DNA of 64,000 nucleotides from Mycolicibacter terrae (GTDB lineage Bacteria; Actinomycetota; Actinomycetes; Mycobacteriales; Mycobacteriaceae), in NCBI RefSeq assembly GCF_010727125.1, contig NZ_AP022564.1, forward strand, positions 4,464,001 to 4,528,000, given 5' to 3'. The translations under genes and the position numbers were made by a program. Position 1 is the stretch's first letter, and each line of letters starts with the position of its first letter. Below the pieces are notes generated by a model that saw only the letters and a list, made by a program, of their open reading frames with translations, was not told the origin of the DNA and did no database searches. Positions 13,711 through 22,729 of the stretch are shown one piece after another.

Positions 13711-13714
<4 letters not shown>

Positions 13715-15285
13715 CCACCGAGCTCCCGGCGCCGAAGTCCAAGACCACTGCCGAGCTGCTCGCCGAACTGCGCGAAAAGCTGGAGCTGGCAAAGGAACCC
13801 GGCGGTGATAAGGCCGTCGCCAAGCGGGCGAAGAAGGGCATTCCCAGTGCCCGCGACCGCATTCGTGCGTTGCTGGACCCGGGTACCTTCCTGGAGGTGG
13901 GCGCGCTGTGCAAGACCCCCGGCGACCCGGATGCGCTCTACGGCGACGGTGTGGTGACCGGGCACGGCCGGATCAACGGCCGGCCGGTCGGGGTGTTCAG
14001 CCACGACCAGACGGTGTTCCAGGGCTCGGTCGGGGAGATGTTCGGCCGCAAGGTGGCCAAGTTGATGGAGTGGGTGGCCATGGTGGGCTGCCCGATCATC
14101 GGCATCAACGACTCCGCCGGAGCCCGCATCCAGGACGCGGTCACGTCGCTGGCCTGGTACGCCGAGTTGGGCCGGCGCCACGAGATGCTGCGCGGCCTGG
14201 TGCCTGAGGTCTCCATCATTTTGGGCAAATGCGCTGGGGGAGCGGTGTATTCGCCGATCCAGACCGATCTATTGGTGGCGGTGCGCGACCAGGGCTACAT
14301 GTTCATCACCGGGCCTGACGTGATCAAGGACGTCACCGGTGAGGACGTGACGTTCGACGAGCTCGGCGGTGCCGACGCGCAGGCGCAGCGGGGCAACATC
14401 CACAAGGTGGTCGCCGACGAGGCCGAGGCGTTCCAGTACGTGCGCGACTACCTGTCGTTCCTGCCGGCCAACCACTTCGACGACGCTCCGATCGTCAACC
14501 CCGGTCTGGAGCCGGAGATCACGCCGCACGACCTGGAGCTGGACTCGATCGTGCCGGATGCGGACAACACCGCCTACGACATGCACGAGATCCTGCTGCG
14601 GATGTTCGACGACGGCGACGTCTTCGAGATCTCCGAACAGCGCGGCCGGGCGATGATCACCGCGTTCGCCCGGGTCGACGGGCATCCGGTCGGGGTGATC
14701 GCCAACCAGCCGATGTTCATGTCCGGGGCCGTGGACACCGAGGCCTCCGACAAGGCGGCCAGCTTCATCCGGTTCTGCGACTCCTTCAACCTGCCCCTGG
14801 TCTTCGTCGTCGACACCCCCGGCGCCATGCCCGGGGTCTCGGAGGAGAAGAACGGGATCATCAAGCGCGGCGGCCGGTTCTTCAACGCGATCGTCGAGGC
14901 CGACGTGCCCAAGGTGACCTTCATCATCCGCAAGGCTTACGGCGGCGGGTATGCGGTGATGGGCTCCAAGCAGCTCTCCGCCGACCTCAACTTCGCCTGG
15001 CCGACGGCCCGCATCGCGGTGATCGGTGCCGACGGCGCCGCCCAGCTACTGGTGAAGCGCTTCCCGGATCCGACCGCGCCGGAGGTGCAGAAGATCAAGG
15101 CGGACTTCATCGCCGGCTACAACGAGAACATGGCGATTCCGTGGACCGCCGCCGAGCGTGGCTACATCGACGCGGTGATCCAGCCGCACGAGACCCGGCT
15201 GCTGCTGCGTAAGTCGCTGCGGCTGCTGCGCGACAAGCAGAACTTCCCCAAGGTGCAGCGCAAGCACGGCCTGCTGCCGATTTAA
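13711..15285 (+). CDS. accD4: Acyl-CoA carboxylase beta subunit AccD4
   Basis: Carboxyltransferase subunit that, with AccA3 and AccD5/AccE5, carboxylates the C24-C26 acyl-CoA used by Pks13 as extender. The crotonase-like N and C carboxyltransferase halves are both complete. N-half landmarks are VTGHGRINGRPVGVFSHD and INDSAGARIQDAV; C-half landmarks are VVDTPGAMPG and IRKAYGGGYAVMGS. Length (524 aa) matches the family. The GTG start overlaps the pks13 stop. It is the last gene of the mycolate operon; beyond it the locus departs from the M. tuberculosis order. Confidence 0.96.
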
Positions 15286-15555
15286 GGCGTTCGTCTTCAC
15301 CCGCGAGCGTGCGCGTCCCCGCTCGACACACCGGGAAGTGGACCGGGATTACGGCGCGCCCGCCGGCCGGAACCCGCATTAAGTTAGCGCTCAGAACAAT
15401 CGTCGGCTGCAGCGGAAGACTGTTCATCACTGCAGGTCATCCGCGGACTCGCGGCCCAGCGAAGCTTAATTTGACATAACAGAGTGTGATTGACATCATC
15501 CATTTCGACGCGGCCTGCTCACGCGCGGACGCGAGACCTCAACGGGGAAGTCTGG

Positions 15556-16809
15556 ATGTTTGATGCTCCGCGAGCTGCCTTAGGAGTCGTCGCGCTGGCG
15601 GTCGGCCTGAGCGGAATGCCGCTGGTGACTCCGCCGTCGTCGGCCCTCGCGCACGCCGGCGTTGCGCTGACGGCCACGGACGGGGGCAGCCTTTCGGGCT
15701 CCAACGTTGCGCTGATCATGGGGCCGAGCATGATTCCCACGCCGAGCCAGCAGTACGCCGACACCGTGGATGCGCTGTTTCTGCAGCCGCGCGGCTTCGC
15801 CGGCGAGCTCGAGGTGCTGACCACACCCGCGTCGCCCTACAACCTGGACAGCTCGCTGGCTGAGGGGGCACACATCCTGGTCGATCGGGTGCAGAGCCTC
15901 CTCGACGGCGGGCAGGCCGACGCCGATCATCCGGTGACCGTCTTCGGCTACTCGCAGAGCGCCGCCCTGACGACGCTGGCGATGCAGCAGCTCAATGAGG
16001 CCGGGGTGCCGGCTTCGGCCGTGCACTTCGTGCTGATCGGCGATTCGGCGTACCCCAACGGCGGCATGCTGGTGGGCTTCGCCAATATGCCGGGCATCTT
16101 CGACTCGCTGGAGCAGGGCGGGGTCACGTTAGGTCATCCCACGCCGAATGACTTGTACCCCACCGACATCTACACCCTGGAGTACGACGGCTACGCCGAC
16201 TTCCCCCGCTATCCGATGAACCTGCTGTCCAGCATGAACGCCCTCATGGGCCTGGCCACCCAGCACATCGCGTACCTGGGCCTGACCCCCGAGCAGCTCG
16301 CAGAGGCGACGCTGCTGGAGTCCAGCCCCGACAGCCTGATCAACTCCTACATGATCACCAGCGAGTATCTGCCGCTGTTGTGGCCGCTGTTGTTCGTGCC
16401 GGTGGTAGGACAGCCGCTGTATGACCTGATGGAACCGACCATGCGGATCCTGGTGAACCTGGGCTACGGCAGCATCGATCACGGCTGGAACGACGGTCCG
16501 CCCGACGTGCCGACGCCGGTGTCGGTGGACGGGCCGGACATGGACTGGGCGGAGGTCTCCGACGCGCTTGCCAAGGCAGCGCAGACCGGCTGGGACGCCT
16601 TCGTCGCCGACGTGGTGAACCCTGCGACCTACGACCTCTTCGCCATCCCGGCGCTGGTCGACAATCCCGCGCTGGCGGGCCTGTTGGACGCGGGGTTCGC
16701 TGCGGGCGTCGGGGGCTCGGACGACCCGTCGGTGTCGGACCTGCTCGCCGGGTTGACGAACATGATGTGGTCCTCGCTGGTGGGTGGCCTGTTCGCGGTT
16801 CCGTTCTAG
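15556..16809 (+). CDS. Secreted PE-PPE-domain (PF08237-type) alpha/beta hydrolase
   Basis: 417-aa serine hydrolase of the type found at the C-terminus of some PE and PPE proteins, here without any PE or PPE domain. ATG 15556 is chosen because GGGGAAG at 15544-15550 precedes it and an N-terminal signal peptide follows directly (hydrophobic residues ~8-20, cleavage near ALAHA). A longer frame from ATG 15490 would bury the signal peptide. The nucleophile is Ser133 in FGYSQSA. The stretch ALIMGPSMIPTPSQQY is the typical beginning of the domain, and the GDSAYPNGG and YTLEYDGYADFPRYP segments are also characteristic. A role in extracytoplasmic lipid or ester hydrolysis is inferred from the family. 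It stands alone between accD4 and a transporter gene. Confidence 0.75.
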   Translation: MFDAPRAALGVVALAVGLSGMPLVTPPSSALAHAGVALTATDGGSLSGSNVALIMGPSMIPTPSQQYADTVDALFLQPRGFAGELEVLTTPASPYNLDSSLAEGAHILVDRVQSLLDGGQADADHPVTVFGYSQSAALTTLAMQQLNEAGVPASAVHFVLIGDSAYPNGGMLVGFANMPGIFDSLEQGGVTLGHPTPNDLYPTDIYTLEYDGYADFPRYPMNLLSSMNALMGLATQHIAYLGLTPEQLAEATLLESSPDSLINSYMITSEYLPLLWPLLFVPVVGQPLYDLMEPTMRILVNLGYGSIDHGWNDGPPDVPTPVSVDGPDMDWAEVSDALAKAAQTGWDAFVADVVNPATYDLFAIPALVDNPALAGLLDAGFAAGVGGSDDPSVSDLLAGLTNMMWSSLVGGLFAVPF

Positions 16810-16853
16810 GGCATAGCGCCCGTTGTGCCGAGCACCGGGTCTCGGGCGCGTAA

Positions 16854-16878
16854 GTGTTGCGTAACGCTTCTGCAACAC
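16854..16878. terminator. Possible hairpin after PE-PPE-domain hydrolase gene
   Basis: Seven-base arms GTGTTGC (16854-16860) and GCAACAC (16872-16878) with an 11-nt loop, 45 bp after the hydrolase stop. It is short and lacks a T-tract, so a terminator role is only a suggestion. Confidence 0.3.
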
Positions 16879-17054
16879 CCGTCACTCTCGTCCCAAAACA
16901 GTTATCGTCTCCTCCAGGCGATCCCACGCGGGGCCGACCGCCGAGGCTTCCGAAATGCCGGGGCCGGAACGTGATTCCCGGCTGCGCGGATCGCCTCCCG
17001 GGGCCTCCGGTGGTGTGATGAGGGGGACGGTGTGCGTCTTAGCGGCGAGGTGCG

Positions 17055-18593
17055 ATGAGCCTGCTTTTGCCGGCGGCGCGGCCGCCGGCGCCGGCCGGTA
17101 AACCGCAGCGCAGCACCGCCGACGAACGTAACCGTGTGCTGCGCAGGGCAATTATGGCCTCCGCAATCGGCAACGCCACCGAGTGGTACGACTACGGCGT
17201 CTACGCCGTCGTGGCGACCTACCTCACCGGCGCGTTCTTCCCGGGCACGCTGGGCAACGTCGGCACCATGCTCGGTTTCGCGGTGTCGTTCGTGCTACGG
17301 CCGCTGGGCGGCATGATCTGGGGCCCGATCGGCGACCGGTTCGGGCGCAAGTCGGTGCTGGTCGCCACCATTGCACTGATCGCGGTGGCGACCACTCTGA
17401 TGGGTGTGCTGCCCACCTACGCCACGGCCGGCTGGTGGGCGCCGGGGTTGCTGATCGCACTACGGGTGGTGCAGGGGTTCTCCACCGGCGGCGAATACGG
17501 CGGCGCCGCAACATTTATGGCCGAAAGCGCACCCGACGCCAAACGCGGGACCTACGGCAGTTTCCTGGAGTTCGGCGCGGTGGCCGGGTTCGTGCTCGGC
17601 AGCGCGGTCGTGCTCGCACTGGAGGCGATGCTCACCCATGAGCAGATGGCAGCCTGGGGGTGGCGGATCCCGTTCCTGTTGGCCCTGCCGCTGGGCGTGG
17701 TGGGCCTGGCGTTGCGCAGCCGCATGGAAGAGACGCCGGTCTTCACCGAATGCGTTGCCTGCGAGGAGATCACCGGTTCGGCATGGGACCGCCTGGTGGA
17801 CTTGCTCACCAACTACACCCGGCCGATCGCGGTGACGTTCGCGTTGATCGTGGTACTCAACATCATCGACTACACCCTGGTGACCTACCAGCCGACCTAT
17901 TTGCACGCCACGGCCGGCCTCGACGAGCGCAGCCGGACGACCGTGGTGCTGATCGGGGAGCTGGCGATGATGGCCTGCATCCCGTTCGCCGGCGCCTGGT
18001 CGGACCGGATCGGCCGCAAGCCGCTGTGGCGGGTCTCGCTGCTGGGGTTCGCCGCGCTGGCACTGCCGATGTATTGGCTGATGGGCCAGGGCTTCGTCTG
18101 GGCGCTGGTGGGTTTCACGGTGCTCAGCGTGCTGTTCGCGGCCCCGTTGGCCACGGTGTCGGCGACGTTCCCGGCGCTGTTCCCCACCCAGGTGCGCTAC
18201 GCCGGATTCGCGATCGCCGACAATGCGGCGGTGGCGGTGTTCGGCGGCACCGCACCCGTCGTGGCCGACACCGTCATCGAGCGCACCGGGTGGCAGTTGT
18301 TCCCGGCCGCCTACCTGGTCTTCGCCGCGCTGGTCGGTCTGGTGGCGCTGCGGTTCCTGCCGGAGACGGTCGGATACTCGCTGCGCGGTACCGGTATTCC
18401 CGGTGTGCAGGGAGAGCTCGAGCGCGAGCTGGCGGCGCTGACCGCCGACCCGCGGGCCGGGGTGCGCCGCAATGCGGCGTTCGAGGCGGAGTGGGCCGTC
18501 GACAAGTACCTGCGACCGCAGCAGCGCACGCCCGCCGGCTATCGCGGTGTGCCGCAACTCGCCGGTGTGAGCGGCCCCCGGATCAGGGTCTGA
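17055..18593 (+). CDS. MFS transporter, metabolite:H+ symporter family, ProP-like
   Basis: 512-aa, 12-helix major facilitator protein. The start (IGNATEWYDYGVYAVVATYL), the A-loop GDRFGRKSVL, RVVQGFSTGGEYGGA and the WGWRIPFLLALPLGVVGL and FPTQVRYAGFAIADN segments closely follow the ProP (proline/glycine-betaine) branch of the metabolite:H+ symporters. The hydrophilic C-terminal tail after the ETVGYSLRG motif also resembles that branch. Uptake of compatible solutes such as proline or betaine is therefore the most likely role, but the substrate cannot be read from sequence. ATG 17055 follows GGCGAGGTGCG. It is convergent with arsR; only 39 bp separate the two stops. Confidence 0.8.
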   Translation: MSLLLPAARPPAPAGKPQRSTADERNRVLRRAIMASAIGNATEWYDYGVYAVVATYLTGAFFPGTLGNVGTMLGFAVSFVLRPLGGMIWGPIGDRFGRKSVLVATIALIAVATTLMGVLPTYATAGWWAPGLLIALRVVQGFSTGGEYGGAATFMAESAPDAKRGTYGSFLEFGAVAGFVLGSAVVLALEAMLTHEQMAAWGWRIPFLLALPLGVVGLALRSRMEETPVFTECVACEEITGSAWDRLVDLLTNYTRPIAVTFALIVVLNIIDYTLVTYQPTYLHATAGLDERSRTTVVLIGELAMMACIPFAGAWSDRIGRKPLWRVSLLGFAALALPMYWLMGQGFVWALVGFTVLSVLFAAPLATVSATFPALFPTQVRYAGFAIADNAAVAVFGGTAPVVADTVIERTGWQLFPAAYLVFAALVGLVALRFLPETVGYSLRGTGIPGVQGELERELAALTADPRAGVRRNAAFEAEWAVDKYLRPQQRTPAGYRGVPQLAGVSGPRIRV

Positions 18594-18632
18594 TCAGGGG
18601 CTCGCGCTCGGCGTCGCGCGACGGTCCGGCTT

Positions 18633-18992
18633 TCAGGTGCAGCAGTTCGGGTCCAGTGCCGTGCACAGTGCCTGCAGGGCCTCCGGGCGGATCCGGTGGA
18701 ACATATTCATCCCGCGCCGATCCGACACCACCAGGCCGGCCTTGCGCAGCTGGGTCAGGTGGTGGCTGACCGTGGACTCGCTCAGATCCAGCACTGCAGC
18801 CAGGTCACCGGAAATCTCCCCGCCGGTCGTGGAGCTGAACAGATACGACACAATCTTGACCCGCACCGGGTCAGCCAACGCCTTGAGTCGCAACGCAATC
18901 TCCAGGGCATCGGCATCGCTGATCGGCCCCGAGGCCACCGGGGCACAACACACCGGCGCGGACATGTCGATCGCCGGCAACGCTTTGGGCAT
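18633..18992 (-). CDS. arsR: ArsR/SmtB family arsenic-responsive repressor
   Basis: Winged-helix repressor, 119 aa from ATG 18992. A longer frame from 19040 would run through the putative operator and is disfavoured. The helix-turn-helix is DLSESTVSHHLTQLRKAG, preceded by the typical LKALADPVRVKIVSYL. Candidate As(III)-binding thiols are the N-terminal Cys pair (APVCCAP) and the C-terminal pair (DPNCCT). The usual ELCVCD motif on the recognition helix is absent, so the metal site is probably built from the two end pairs. It is divergent from the cadI-acr3-arsC group across a 102-bp intergenic stretch containing two similar operator-like motifs, so it probably represses itself and that group. 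Confidence 0.85.
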   Translation of the reverse strand: MPKALPAIDMSAPVCCAPVASGPISDADALEIALRLKALADPVRVKIVSYLFSSTTGGEISGDLAAVLDLSESTVSHHLTQLRKAGLVVSDRRGMNMFHRIRPEALQALCTALDPNCCT

Positions 18993-19014
18993 GCCCCCAT
19001 TCTGCCACATTCTA

Positions 19015-19029
19015 TTGACATATGTCGAA
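19015..19029. promoter_or_regulatory. Putative ArsR operator, proximal to arsR
   Basis: TTGACATATGTCGAA contains the palindrome GACATATGTC, located 22 bp upstream of the arsR start in the divergent arsR/cadI intergenic region. It may overlap a -35 box (TTGACA). Confidence 0.5.
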
Positions 19030-19059
19030 AAGGTAGGCATGCTGGGCCGCGTCCGTCAG

Positions 19060-19073
19060 TTCGATATATGTCT
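19060..19073. promoter_or_regulatory. Second putative ArsR operator, proximal to cadI
   Basis: TTCGATATATGTCT is an inexact, inverted version of the motif at 19015-19029 and lies 21 bp upstream of the cadI start, just before its GGAGG ribosome site (19082-19086). Confidence 0.4.
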
Positions 19074-19094
19074 CACAAGTCGGAGGTGTTTGTC

Positions 19095-19577
19095 ATGTCC
19101 CGGATTCAACTCGCCCTCAACGTTGATGACCTCGATGCCGCGATCGCGTTCTACTCCACGTTGTTCAATGCCGAGCCGGCCAAGGTCAAACCCGGCTACG
19201 CAAACTTCGCGATCGCCGACCCGCCGCTGAAGCTGGTGCTGCTGGAAAACCCAGGTCAGGGTGGCACGCTCAACCACCTGGGTGTGGAGGTGGCCTCCAG
19301 TGAGGTTGTGCACGCCGAGATTGCCCGGTTGAGTGAAGCGGGGATGTTCACCGAGGAGGAGATCGGCACCACCTGTTGCTTCGCTACCCAGGACAAGGTC
19401 TGGGTGACCGGCCCCGGTAAGGAGCGCTGGGAGGTCTACACCAAACTCGCCGACACCGAGACCTTCGGCGCCAGCCCGCAACACCCGGATAATGACGTTG
19501 ACGGTCAGCAGGTGTGCTGCAGCAGCAGCGCCATTGCACCCGACGAGTCCGCGGCCGCGCCGACCTCGTGCTGCTGA
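19095..19577 (+). CDS. cadI: CadI/ArsI-like vicinal-oxygen-chelate (glyoxalase-fold) protein
   Basis: 160-aa single-domain protein very close to M. tuberculosis CadI (Rv2641) over residues 1-125. The same family includes ArsI, which cleaves the carbon-arsenic bond of trivalent organoarsenicals. The ArsI ligand set can be placed: Gln5, His61 (LNHLGVE) and Glu113 (RWEVYT) for the metal, and the adjacent Cys94-Cys95 (TTCCFAT) for arsenic. Degradation of methyl- or aryl-arsenicals is therefore plausible; cadmium induction is the alternative reading from the Rv2641 name. The C-terminal tail is less conserved and carries two more Cys pairs (QVCCS and a final SCC). Start ATG 19095 has GGAGG at the right distance. 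It is the first gene of the ars group. Confidence 0.88.
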   Translation: MSRIQLALNVDDLDAAIAFYSTLFNAEPAKVKPGYANFAIADPPLKLVLLENPGQGGTLNHLGVEVASSEVVHAEIARLSEAGMFTEEEIGTTCCFATQDKVWVTGPGKERWEVYTKLADTETFGASPQHPDNDVDGQQVCCSSSAIAPDESAAAPTSCC

Positions 19578-19608
19578 CCCCACGACCGAACCCCACAGGC
19601 GGTGATGG

Positions 19609-20688
19609 ATGACTGACAGCGCAACCGCGACCCACCCGGCGGCGGCGCGGCTTTCCACGCTGGACAGGCTGCTACCGCTCTGGATCGGACTGGCCATGGC
19701 CGCCGGCTTGACTTTGGGGCGCATCATCCCCGGACTGGGCAACGCGCTCAGCGCCGTCCAGCTCGACGGGGTCTCCCTGCCGATCGCGGCCGGACTGCTG
19801 ATCATGATGTATCCGGTGCTGGCCAAGGTCCGCTACGACCGGCTCGACACCGTCACCTCCGATCGGCGACTTTTGGTCAGTTCCCTGGTGCTCAACTGGG
19901 TGCTGGGCCCGGCGGTGATGTTCGCGCTGGCCTGGCTGCTGCTGGCCGATCTGCCCGAATATCGCACCGGCCTGATCGTGGTCGGGTTGGCTCGCTGTAT
20001 CGCCATGGTCATCATCTGGAACGACCTGGCTTGCGGGGACCGCGAAGTGGCAGCCGTCCTGGTCGCACTGAACTCGGTATTCCAGGTCGTCATGTTCGCC
20101 GGGCTGGGCTGGTTCTACCTGGCGGTGTTGCCCGGTTGGCTCGGGTTGCCGCAAGCCAGCATCGAGGTGTCCTCGTGGCAGATCGCGAAATCCGTGGTGA
20201 TCTTCCTGGGCATCCCACTGGCGGCCGGATACCTATCTCGGCGCATCGGCGAACGCGCGAAAGGCCGTGACTGGTACGAGACCCGGTTCTTGCCGCGCAT
20301 CGGGCCGTGGGCGCTCTATGGGCTGCTGTTCACCATCGTGATCCTCTTTGCGTTGCAAGGCGATCAGATCACCCACCAGCCCCTCGACGTCGTCCGTATC
20401 GCCGTCCCGCTGCTGGCTTACTTCGCGCTCATGTGGGGCGGCGGCTACCTCCTCGGAGCGGCACTGGGCCTGGGCTACGCACGCACCACCACCCTGGCGT
20501 TCACCGCAGCCGGCAACAACTTCGAACTTGCCATTGCCGTGGCGATCGCCACCTGGGGTGCCACCAGCGGCCAAGCCCTCGCCGGGGTGGTCGGCCCCCT
20601 GATCGAAGTGCCCGTCCTCGTCGGCCTGGTCTACGCGTCCCTGGCGCTGCGGTCCAGCTTCGCCCGCCCGACCCCATCCACAACCTGA
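19609..20688 (+). CDS. acr3: Arsenite efflux permease Acr3
   Basis: Ten-helix arsenite/H+ antiporter of the ACR3 (bile/arsenite/riboflavin) family, 359 aa. The essential Cys of helix 4 is Cys130 (GLARCIAMVIIWNDLA), and the later conserved TAAGNNFELAIAVAIA helix motif is present. It exports As(III) formed by ArsC. ATG 19609 is 31 bp after the cadI stop, and arsC follows after 16 bp, so the three are likely cotranscribed. In M. tuberculosis, Rv2643 is a single ~498-aa protein that joins Acr3 and ArsC parts; here they are separate genes whose lengths (359 and 138) add up to about that size. Confidence 0.93.
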   Translation: MTDSATATHPAAARLSTLDRLLPLWIGLAMAAGLTLGRIIPGLGNALSAVQLDGVSLPIAAGLLIMMYPVLAKVRYDRLDTVTSDRRLLVSSLVLNWVLGPAVMFALAWLLLADLPEYRTGLIVVGLARCIAMVIIWNDLACGDREVAAVLVALNSVFQVVMFAGLGWFYLAVLPGWLGLPQASIEVSSWQIAKSVVIFLGIPLAAGYLSRRIGERAKGRDWYETRFLPRIGPWALYGLLFTIVILFALQGDQITHQPLDVVRIAVPLLAYFALMWGGGYLLGAALGLGYARTTTLAFTAAGNNFELAIAVAIATWGATSGQALAGVVGPLIEVPVLVGLVYASLALRSSFARPTPSTT

Positions 20689-20704
20689 TCGCCGGCCACC
20701 AACG

Positions 20705-21121
20705 TTGACTCCCAAGCCCTCGATCCCCAGCGTGCTGTTCGTCTGCGTGCACAACGCCGGCCGCTCCCAAATGGCCGCCGCCCTCTTGACCCACCTGGCC
20801 GGCGACCGCATCGAAGTCCGTTCCGCCGGGACCGAACCCGCCGGCCAGATCAACCCCGCCGCCATCACCGTCATGGCCGAACTCGGCATCGACATCACCA
20901 CCAGCACGCCCAAAATCCTTACCGCCGACACCGTCCGAACCAGCGACGCCGTGATCACCATGGGTTGCGGCGACACCTGCCCCTACTATCCGGGCGTGAC
21001 CTACCGCGACTGGAAACTCGACGACCCCGCCGGCCAACCCCTCGACGTTGTTCGCAGGATTCGCGACAACATTCGCGAGCACGTCCAAGCCTTGATGGAC
21101 GAACTCGTGCTGCCTCGGTAG
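20705..21121 (+). CDS. arsC: Arsenate reductase, low-molecular-weight phosphatase type
   Basis: 138-aa arsenate reductase of the protein-tyrosine-phosphatase fold. It reduces As(V) to As(III) for export by Acr3. The active loop is Cys14 in FVCVHNAGRSQMA. The downstream Cys pair in MGCGDTCPYYPG (residues about 88 and 92) fits the thiol relay of the thioredoxin-coupled type, although mycothiol/mycoredoxin-coupled actinobacterial enzymes also exist. The general acid region DWKLDDP is present. The start is TTG at 20705 with no clear ribosome site, 16 bp after the acr3 stop; translation may depend on upstream ribosomes. It is convergent with the tetR gene, with 22 bp between stops. Confidence 0.92.
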   Translation: MTPKPSIPSVLFVCVHNAGRSQMAAALLTHLAGDRIEVRSAGTEPAGQINPAAITVMAELGIDITTSTPKILTADTVRTSDAVITMGCGDTCPYYPGVTYRDWKLDDPAGQPLDVVRRIRDNIREHVQALMDELVLPR

Positions 21122-21143
21122 CAAATGACATCAGCGGTGAAAC

Positions 21144-21779
21144 CTAGGGCCTGATCACCCGCATGCCGTACAGGTAGGTGGTCAGGTACTCCTCGATCAC
21201 CGGCGCCCGGACCTCCTTGTCCTCGGGGATCGTGATGAGCAGGGCGTAGAGCCCGACCAGAAACGAGATGCCGTTGTGCATGACGTCGACGTCGGCCGGA
21301 ATCTCGCCGCGGTCGCGGGCCCGCTCCAGTTCCTCGATGACCGCCACGATCACCGGGTGCGTGGGCCACACCTCCGCCGGTGGCCGCGTCGGCGAGAAGT
21401 GCAGCACCAGAAGCTCTTTGAACAGATGACCGCCCAGGCGACGTTCTAGCCTCTCCAGCACGTGCACGATCTGCGCCAAGGCGGCCCGCACATCGTGCTC
21501 GCTGTCGAAAAAGCGCGCCAGCTCGGCGGCCATCCGTTCTTCCTCGCGCCGCTCCAGCTCCAGCAGAACGTGTTCCTTGGTGGGGAAGTGAAAGAAGAAC
21601 GTGCCGTGGGCCACGCCCGCCGCCGCGACGACGGCGCCGATGTCGGCGGCGGCCATGCCGGCGCGCTTGAACTCGGCGAGGGCCGCCCCCAGCAGCCGTT
21701 CGCGGGTCTGCAGACCCTTGCGGCTGCGACTGTCGGTCTTGGGGTTGGGCACGGCGGGCTGTCTCCGGGTTCGGCGCAC
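21144..21779 (-). CDS. TetR family transcriptional regulator
   Basis: 211-aa TetR-type repressor. The N-terminal helix-turn-helix domain spans about residues 22-70 (QTRERLLGAALAEF, then IGAVVAAAGVAHGTFFFHFPTKEHVL). The all-helical C-terminal ligand-binding part has no recognisable substrate signature. It is divergent from the four-gene membrane operon starting at 21971. Two near-identical TGACT-type palindromes in the intergenic region suggest it controls both itself and that operon. The inducer is unknown. Confidence 0.85.
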   Translation of the reverse strand: MRRTRRQPAVPNPKTDSRSRKGLQTRERLLGAALAEFKRAGMAAADIGAVVAAAGVAHGTFFFHFPTKEHVLLELERREEERMAAELARFFDSEHDVRAALAQIVHVLERLERRLGGHLFKELLVLHFSPTRPPAEVWPTHPVIVAVIEELERARDRGEIPADVDVMHNGISFLVGLYALLITIPEDKEVRAPVIEEYLTTYLYGMRVIRP

Positions 21780-21809
21780 TGGTCCGGTCGAGTCTAGACC
21801 ACAGATAAC

Positions 21810-21821
21810 TGACTCGAATCA
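21810..21821. promoter_or_regulatory. Putative TetR operator 1
   Basis: TGACTCGAATCA, an imperfect palindrome 31 bp upstream of the tetR start codon. It matches the second site at 21944-21955 in 10 of 12 bases. Confidence 0.45.
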
Positions 21822-21943
21822 GAAACAAGCTTGGCAACCGCGGCCCGGCCCGCTACGGTACGTGTGACGTAAAGCCAGTGTCACACCGTTTGATAGGGCG
21901 GAATACCGGCGGGCCTTAGGTCCGGGGGCAACGTCAACGAAGC

Positions 21944-21955
21944 TGACTCAAGTCA
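21944..21955. promoter_or_regulatory. Putative TetR operator 2
   Basis: TGACTCAAGTCA, a palindrome (TGACT/AGTCA with two central bases) immediately upstream of the GGAGGGG ribosome site of the membrane operon. Binding here would block initiation or elongation of that operon. Confidence 0.5.
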
Positions 21956-21970
21956 TTGCGGAGGGGTTCG

Positions 21971-22729
21971 GTGCAGATTCTCGAGGAAGTTCAAGACCTG
22001 CCCAGCGCGGGCAACATCAAGGCCCAGTGGGTCAGTTTGTGGACCGGTCCGGCCGTCGGTGCCGTGCTGGTGGTGGCCTTGCTGGCGTTCCCTGGTTTCT
22101 TTCCGCCGATGTCGCCGACCATGACCGCCGATCAGGTCGCACAGTTCTACGCCGAGCACACCGACTGGATCCGGTTCAGCCAGATCACCTTCAACCTGTG
22201 CGGGATCATGCTGCTGCCGTTCTTCATGGTGATCGTGGTCCAGATGAAACGCATGAAGACCCAGAGCCATATCTTCGCCTACTGCTACCTGACCGCGATC
22301 GTCAGCGGTGCCACCATCTTCGCGCTGTCGAACGTCTTCTTTCTGGTCGCGGCGTTTCGGCCGGACCGCAATCCGGAACTGACCCTGCTGCTCAACGACC
22401 TGGCCTGGATCGTGTTCATCGCGCCCATCGGAATGGTGCTGGCGCAGTTCCTGCTGCTGGCCGCCGCGGTCCATTTCGACGACGGACCCGCCCCGGTCTT
22501 CCCGCGCTGGGTAGGGCCCTACTCGCTGGCCACCGGTGTGGCGATCACCCCCGCGGCAGGGGCCGCGGTCTGGCAGACCGGACCGCTGGCCTGGGATGGG
22601 CTGCTGTCCTTCTGGCTGCGCAACGGGGCGTTCGCGGCGTTCGTCGTGGTGATGTTCTTCGTGCTGCGCCGTGCGGTGCTGCGCCAGGCCGTTGAAGAAG
22701 GCGTCGTCGACGAAGTGGTGGCCGGGTGA
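21971..22729 (+). CDS. Multi-pass membrane protein A of orphan COX III/IV operon
   Basis: About 252 aa with about six predicted membrane segments. GTG 21971 is preferred over TTG 21956, because GGAGGGG (21959-21965) is correctly placed for it and would be inside the longer frame. The protein begins with a short soluble stretch (VQILEEVQDLPSAGN). The family is not one I can name. It is a paralogue of the next gene: both contain an MKRM motif after the third hydrophobic segment and an FRPDRxPEL motif followed by a LxDL stretch, and both end in WxxGPLAWxG plus a final helix. The operon context with cytochrome-oxidase-like subunits suggests a membrane redox function, but no heme or copper ligand set is evident. 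Confidence 0.65.
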   Translation: MQILEEVQDLPSAGNIKAQWVSLWTGPAVGAVLVVALLAFPGFFPPMSPTMTADQVAQFYAEHTDWIRFSQITFNLCGIMLLPFFMVIVVQMKRMKTQSHIFAYCYLTAIVSGATIFALSNVFFLVAAFRPDRNPELTLLLNDLAWIVFIAPIGMVLAQFLLLAAAVHFDDGPAPVFPRWVGPYSLATGVAITPAAGAAVWQTGPLAWDGLLSFWLRNGAFAAFVVVMFFVLRRAVLRQAVEEGVVDEVVAG

